From Cylindrodendrum hubeiense (lineage: Eukaryota; Ascomycota; Sordariomycetes; Hypocreales; Nectriaceae): a stretch of DNA of 22,550 bases. Position 1 is the first letter of the stretch; each line of letters begins with the position of its first letter. Positions 18,622 through 22,550 of the stretch are shown here, one piece after another. The DNA lies in assembly GCA_014621425.1 (NCBI GenBank), contig JAANBB010000565.1, positions 1 to 22,550 of the forward strand, given 5' to 3'. Position numbers and translations under genes: made by a program. The notes under the pieces were generated by a model. That model saw nothing but the letters and a program-made list of their open reading frames with translations. It was not told the DNA's origin and made no database searches.

Positions 18622-20061
18622 TCAATGATTCCATTCCGAATCAAGAGCATGCCCAAGTGGCCCTGACACGGCATAATCCGTCGTCACAAAGGCCCTGTCC
18701 ACCTCCCCCAGCCCCTCGGCGCAATACTGCAGCGTCTCTGCGATGTCATGCGAGCGGTTCAGCGGTGTCTTTTCGTCCAGCAGCACGTCAAACTCCACCC
18801 AGACGCCGTCGCCCGCATGGTAAGCCGTCACATTCTTGAACCCCGCAACAATCGGCGCGAACCGGTACGCCAGATAGATCAGTTTCTTCAACGTGTGGTC
18901 GTCGGCCGCCTCGCCCGAGAGGCGCACCACGTTTCCGAAGCACGTGTGGCCCCAGTCGTAGATGATGAACAGCGAGAGAAGGCCCGCGCCGGCCGAATCG
19001 AGCCACCAGATGTTTGCTTTGTAGCCGATCAACGGGAACAGCAATGAGAGCGTGTTGAAGATGACGTCGGTTTTGCAGTCTTGAACCAGCGCCTGGACCT
19101 GCGATGTCTTGATCGAACGGCACCCTACTCCAATAGTGCCTTTGATGATGACTGTCGCTAGCAGCGAGGCGATAGCCGCCCAACTCAGGATCTCAGCCTT
19201 ATGGTGCGGTGGCATGAGGCGCGATACCGACTCCTGGAGGATTTGCAGGAAGGATATGACCATGATGATGGAGAAGACCAAGATTCCGAGCGGCTCCAAT
19301 CGCCGTCTCCCAACAGGGAAGCGTTTGCGCAGCGCACTCAGCCGCCACAGGACCAGACGGTTGGTTGACCACACGATGAGTGTGCACAGCAGATCAAGCG
19401 CCGAGTCCACAGCGGATGCAACCAGCGACAAAGAGCCAGTCGTAAAGACAGCAAACAGCTTGCCAACAAGTAGCAGGATGTTGGCTACGACATTGACATT
19501 GATCGCCAACTTGGCTTGCCGACTTGCTTTCCGCCTCTTCGCCTTCTCCTCCTCAGGAAGCAATTCTCCGATATTTCCTTGCACGTGCTGTATGCCACCT
19601 CTGCGCTCCATGTCGCCGTCGTGATCTGGGTCTGGGTTCATGGACTCGAGGACATCGTCGGCGATGGCCATGACGACCGCATCGACCTCAAGCCAGTCGT
19701 TGAGACGCTCATTCTGCGCCTCATAGAAGCTGCGCACCTTCTTATTTTTGATGTGCTTGAGATCTTCGTCCGACTTGCGAAATTGCTCGAGGCCGTCCCT
19801 GTCGATGCCATGGAGGAGGGCGCGCTTGAGCTCCATGCGACGGGCATCTTCTAGCGCCGTATGGGCCGCCTGCTGAAACTGAAAGATTCGTGGTGTTCGT
19901 CTCCGGGCACTAGGGCCTAGCTCGTGGCCATTGTACGGATATTCGCCAGTCTCTAGATCGCGGGGGTGGTCTGTATACTGCTCGTCGTCGCGTACCGAGT
20001 CAGACCGCTGGGGTCGAGGCGACTTGTCATTCTTGCCATGTAAGGCTCGTTTGCCAACCAT
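18622..20061 (-). CDS. Cation diffusion facilitator, probable Mn-type transporter
   Basis: This is a membrane metal/proton exchanger of the CDF family, 479 residues from the ATG at 20061. A 31-residue in-frame extension to 20154 exists, but a minus-strand TATAAAG at 20127-20121 lies inside it, so the shorter start is preferred. That extension also contains ATG followed by GTGAGT and ends in AAG before ATGGTT, which could be a 51-nt intron at the start codon. A hydrophilic N-terminus carries KKVRSFYEAQNERLNDWLEVD, typical of fungal CDFs. The transmembrane part starts near residue 190. The metal site shows D219SALD223 in helix 2 and D328CKTD332 in helix 5; DxxxD in both helices is the signature of the Mn-CDF group rather than Zn types, which have His in helix 5. 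A cytoplasmic C-terminal domain (YHAGDGVWVEFDVLLDE, VDRAFVTTDY) completes it. The gene is intact. Confidence 0.93.
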   Translation of the reverse strand: MVGKRALHGKNDKSPRPQRSDSVRDDEQYTDHPRDLETGEYPYNGHELGPSARRRTPRIFQFQQAAHTALEDARRMELKRALLHGIDRDGLEQFRKSDEDLKHIKNKKVRSFYEAQNERLNDWLEVDAVVMAIADDVLESMNPDPDHDGDMERRGGIQHVQGNIGELLPEEEKAKRRKASRQAKLAINVNVVANILLLVGKLFAVFTTGSLSLVASAVDSALDLLCTLIVWSTNRLVLWRLSALRKRFPVGRRRLEPLGILVFSIIMVISFLQILQESVSRLMPPHHKAEILSWAAIASLLATVIIKGTIGVGCRSIKTSQVQALVQDCKTDVIFNTLSLLFPLIGYKANIWWLDSAGAGLLSLFIIYDWGHTCFGNVVRLSGEAADDHTLKKLIYLAYRFAPIVAGFKNVTAYHAGDGVWVEFDVLLDEKTPLNRSHDIAETLQYCAEGLGEVDRAFVTTDYAVSGPLGHALDSEWNH

Positions 20062-20120
20062 CTTAAAATCAGCTTGTTCTAAAATGTTGATGATTTTGAG
20101 GAATAAACTCACCATAACAC

Positions 20121-20127
20121 CTTTATA
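20121..20127 (-). promoter_or_regulatory. TATA box of the CDF gene
   Basis: TATAAAG on the minus strand lies 60-66 bp upstream of the ATG at 20061 and argues against the upstream in-frame starts. Confidence 0.5.
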
Positions 20128-20331
20128 CCGGAGAATCGAGGTTTGTTGCTGCAAGGCGACCTGTTACATATGACGTATGAGCCGCCGATCGCGATCGCCG
20201 GCTGCCAGGCTTATGCACGATCCCGACCAGGCGAGCCGTAGACGCGGCGACTTGACGGGAATAAATGGCCACGAGAGGTATTAAAGAGGGGCAATTTCTC
20301 AAAGCAATGATAGCTGGGCTAAGTTGCCAGA

Positions 20332-20568
20332 TTAGAGCAAATTCGGCGCGTGCTCAACCCCTGTAAGCAAGGCGTTGTGTCCGTTGTCGTCATCCATCCT
20401 TGGCGAAGCCGGCACTCCGGCATCCTCGCAACCACTAAGCTCATGTGTTACCCTGACCAGCAGGTCAAATTCATGTGAATGGTCAACAACTTTAATCCGG
20501 GCGCGGGTATCAAGTTGTACCCAGCCGGTACTAGCATTACCAGCTGGTTTGATTGCAAATCCATGTAT
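20332..20568 (-). pseudogene. Orphan 79-codon open frame without start, possible 3' exon or gene fragment
   Basis: On the minus strand a frame opens after a TAG (20571-20569) and runs 79 codons to TAA (20334-20332). The translation is rich in charged and polar residues and reads like protein (IHGFAIKPAGNASTGWVQLD, then RIKVVDHSHEFDLLVRVTHE, ending GVEHAPNLL). The only Met is near the end, so it cannot stand as a gene by itself. The TAG before it could be a splice acceptor, making this a terminal exon, but I found no upstream exon that joins in frame. It is GC-rich and does not look decayed. Family not recognised. Confidence 0.25.
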
Positions 20569-21164
20569 CTACAATCTGACGGAGTTTCCCCGTCTCGGCC
20601 GACCCACCAGCAGTAAAACAGTCAAGGAGACCTTCCTGGTACCTGCGGCCAAGTGGGCCTGGCGCCGCAACAGCTGCGCTAGCCAGCTGCAGTGGAGCTG
20701 AGGCTCTGGGATGTCTAAGATCGAGTGGGCCCTACCACAGGGAACGTGTTCCAAAATTGACGTCGACCGTAGCCCTGCAGAATAGATGGTCAAGAAACAA
20801 AGTTGTTTTTCGCGCGAAGGGGTGAGTAATAATGATATACTACTGAGGTGTGCGTAGCTCGGTTCGGTGGAAAACCGTAGGCTGATACCAAACGCGTGAA
20901 GCGCTCTCGAAGTTAGCACTTGGTTAGTATTCTACGTGTTGATGATGCCTGACATTACTTGACAAAAATATTATCACATCTTCGTGCCTACACAGGCGAC
21001 ACTGCCAGCCTTTGGGCAGTGACTCGGATCATTGTTGAAAGGTCATCACGACTACATAGAGCTGTGGTGTTTGGTTTTGGGTTGAAATCCCACCGCGGAG
21101 GAGTGCAAATCAAAAACAGTATACGAACTGTTGAGTAAGAAGAAAAAAAAAGAAAAAAAAAGGG
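20569..21164. other. Gene-poor stretch left of the tRNA-like unit
   Basis: Minus frame 20569-20919 is Leu/Ser/Arg-rich with no recognisable content. The right end carries the T9-C-T9 tract (minus strand, 21161-21143) that follows the tRNA-like unit. Confidence 0.4.
21143..21161 (-). terminator. Pol III-type terminator after the tRNA-like unit
   Basis: On the minus strand nine T, one C and nine T begin three bases after the discriminator base of the tRNA-like sequence. Runs of four or more T stop RNA polymerase III. Confidence 0.55.
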
Positions 21165-21296
21165 TGCCCCCACCATGGTTTGAACACGGGACCTCTCCTG
21201 CGTACTGCCTAATAGTGACTGGTTCGTCGGGGGTAATAGTGACTGGTTCGTCCATCCTAGGCTTCAGGAGCGCGCTGACCACTGCGCCATGGGGGC
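21165..21296 (-). tRNA. tRNA-like gene with 24-bp repeats in the anticodon loop, probably non-functional
   Basis: The minus strand folds as a tRNA: acceptor stem GCCCCCA (21296-21290) with TGGGGGC (21172-21166) and discriminator A; D-stem GCGC/GCGC around AGTGGTCA; anticodon stem CTCCT (21270-21266) with AGGAG (21199-21195); variable loop AGGTC; T-stem CCGTG/CATGG around TTCAAAC. The A box TGGCGCAGTGG is perfect and the B box GTGTTCAAACC is close to consensus. A Pol III terminator follows. Instead of a 7-base anticodon loop there are 66 bases, including two copies of the 24-bp repeat. The base after the 5' stem strand is G then A, so the invariant U33 is missing and no anticodon can be assigned. 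It could be a tRNA pseudogene, a tRNA-derived SINE head, or a tRNA with an unusual intron. Confidence 0.5.
21210..21252 (-). repeat. Two copies of the 24-bp GACGAACCAGTCACTATTA repeat inside the tRNA-like unit
   Basis: On the minus strand unit one is 21252-21229 and unit two (19 conserved bases) 21228-21210. They match the array at 22337-22470 in sequence and in the 24-bp period, on the opposite strand. Confidence 0.85.
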
Positions 21297-21469
21297 TGTT
21301 GTTGACAAAGAGCTGGTTATTTTGTTTGATAAGACTAGTCCGCAGTATGTCATGTGACTAAACTAGAATGGCAATTGGTTCTGGGGGGTCACGGTATAAT
21401 TTTGAGCCAAGGGGTGCTCTAAAATCACTTCAACACTCTAGCGGCCTCACTCATTTGCATTTGCCCAAA

Positions 21470-21930
21470 AAGCCCACTGCTCGCATGATGGCTATTCAGT
21501 AATGCCGGCTCATAAGCAGCAATATATCGTTTATTGAGAGCATCTTGTTATAATGTATTGCTCAACTGACGTGAAATTGACACGTATCATCTGACGTCAA
21601 AACCTGTATTTACATTGTCCGGCGTGAAATGTACCCAGACTCAGAACCGCCAGACTACGTGATCAGGGAGCCATAGGGTATATAGCTGCGTAGGTTAATG
21701 ACAAACTTTCCTGTGAAGCACTTAGATGTTTGAAGACCTTTCAATGATACACAACAATATATGGGTATGGTTGAGTGAACAAACATGGTAACTCTTCCAT
21801 GCCCAATATTGAAGCCTGACGTGTTTACCCTCCGACCGCGAGTCGTCATCCCGTTAGCTAGGCGTCAAGTCACGAAGTGTCTCAGGTAGGGCAGTAGGAT
21901 GAGCCCCGAGCTCTGAGCGTGGAAATGGCA
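21470..21930 (+). repeat. Diverged repeat, copy A
   Basis: Blocks at about 21482-21530, 21594-21635 and 21867-21905 match blocks in 22025-22300 in the same order (shared strings such as ATGGCT, GTCAAA, CCTGTATT, ATTGTC, CTCAGG, AGTAGG). Copy A has roughly 175 bp more between the second and third blocks. No coding content is seen. The CRE at 21592-21599 lies in this copy. Confidence 0.4.
21592..21599. promoter_or_regulatory. CRE palindrome TGACGTCA in repeat copy A
   Basis: It is a perfect CRE match but lies in a gene-poor repeat and is not conserved in copy B (TAATGTCA), so it is probably not a promoter element of a visible gene. Confidence 0.2.
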
Positions 21931-22024
21931 TTGGCGCCACGAAAGGAAGGCAGTGACCAACGCCACACGGTAGGCATCGAGCTGTGGCTATGATGGAGTA
22001 TCCCAGCTCATTTCCTCTTCCCCA

Positions 22025-22300
22025 AGACATGTTGCTTGTATGGCTGCTCTTCGGTGATGCCAGCTCACAGCCAACAATTAAGGCTTTCATAGAAGAATCG
22101 GATAATCTAGTAATGTCAAACCCTGTATTGAGATTGTCTGGCAATAGGTACCGACGCATTCTAATTTCAATCTGCCAGGTTCCTTCCTCAAGCGTGACGC
22201 GCCGTCGATTTCAGGCAGGCGCCCAGTCATGCGTCCGGCCACGAGTTGCCTCAGGCAGGGAAGTAGGGCATGCCTCAACTTGCGCGTTTCCACACACTTT
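22025..22300 (+). repeat. Diverged repeat, copy B
   Basis: This is the partner of copy A. Many differences are C/T or G/A transitions (for example CTCAGGTAGGGCAGTAGG against CTCAGGCAGGGAAGTAGG), compatible with repeat-induced point mutation or age. The 24-bp array follows directly. Confidence 0.4.
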
Positions 22301-22336
22301 TTCTCTCCCTCTCTTTCCCTCAGCCATCCAAACCCC

Positions 22337-22470
22337 GACGAACCAGTCACTATTGCCCCCGACGAACCAGTCACTGTTACCCCCGACGAACCAGTCACTA
22401 TTACCCTCGACGAACCAGTCACTGTTACCCTCGACGAACCAGTCACTAATACCCCCGACGAACCAGTCAC
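22337..22470 (+). repeat. Six-copy 24-bp minisatellite (GACGAACCAGTCAC core)
   Basis: Units start at 22337, 22361, 22385, 22409, 22433 and 22457, exactly 24 bp apart; the last is partial. Each keeps GACGAACCAGTCAC and varies after it: TATTGCCCCC, TGTTACCCCC, TATTACCCTC, TGTTACCCTC, TAATACCCCC. No unit contains a stop in several frames, so long chance frames cross it (DEPVTITP-type, NQSLLPPT-type, VTGSSGV-type on the minus strand). I do not call it coding. Confidence 0.9.
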
Positions 22471-22550
22471 CGTATGTACCACAATCTAATAGATGCTCAC
22501 TTGCTTGGGAAATAGGACATTACTAACTAGGTATCATATAGATGTCGACT

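Noticed and set aside
22337..22470. CRISPR-like array
   Set aside because: Units are contiguous with no unique spacers, and the genome is fungal.
22229..22489. Repeat protein with DEPVTITP units, and the overlapping NQSLLPPT and VTGSSGV frames
   Set aside because: All arise because a 24-bp unit without stops stays open in several frames; no signal, domain or exon supports any of them.

Overview
The window is chromosomal DNA of a filamentous ascomycete (Pezizomycotina). The evidence is short GT-AG introns of 48-78 nt with CTAAC/CTAAT-type branch sites, a fungal Zn2Cys6 regulator, an RTA1-family membrane protein, a HET-domain protein, and a member of a C2H2-like zinc-finger family expanded in these fungi. 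The genus cannot be told from the sequence alone.

Layout, left to right: a small mitochondrial protein (38-424, minus); a relic open frame (982-1295); an FAD/NAD(P)-binding oxidoreductase with one intron (1928-3618, plus); a Zn2Cys6 transcription factor with one intron (4127-5667, plus); an RTA1-like seven-helix membrane protein with a secreted N-terminal region and two introns (6038-7379, plus); a 1.6 kb AT-richer gene-poor stretch; a HET-domain protein (8983-11310, minus); a phosphatidylserine-decarboxylase-like enzyme with four exons and a GGSS processing motif (12644-14187, plus); a serine-rich C2H2-like zinc-finger protein (15148-17088, minus); a probable small two-exon gene hidden by an intron, with a CX3CX3CWQW motif and a 12-bp coding repeat (17859-18404, plus); a Mn-type cation diffusion facilitator (18622-20061, minus); and a gene-poor right end.

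The right end (20.1-22.55 kb) holds an orphan 79-codon open frame (20332-20568, minus), a tRNA-like Pol III unit on the minus strand (21165-21296) whose anticodon loop is replaced by copies of a 24-bp repeat, a six-copy array of the same 24-mer (22337-22470), and two diverged copies of another repeat (about 21470-21930 and 22025-22300).

Possible working relations: the oxidoreductase, Zn2Cys6 regulator and RTA1-like protein are consecutive on one strand and could form a small co-regulated metabolic or resistance unit. The PSD-like decarboxylase lies head-to-head with the HET gene and has a TATA box and a perfect CRE palindrome upstream. No core synthase (PKS, NRPS, terpene cyclase) is visible, so a classical biosynthetic cluster is not shown. 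The most unusual item is the link between the 24-bp repeat and the tRNA-like gene.
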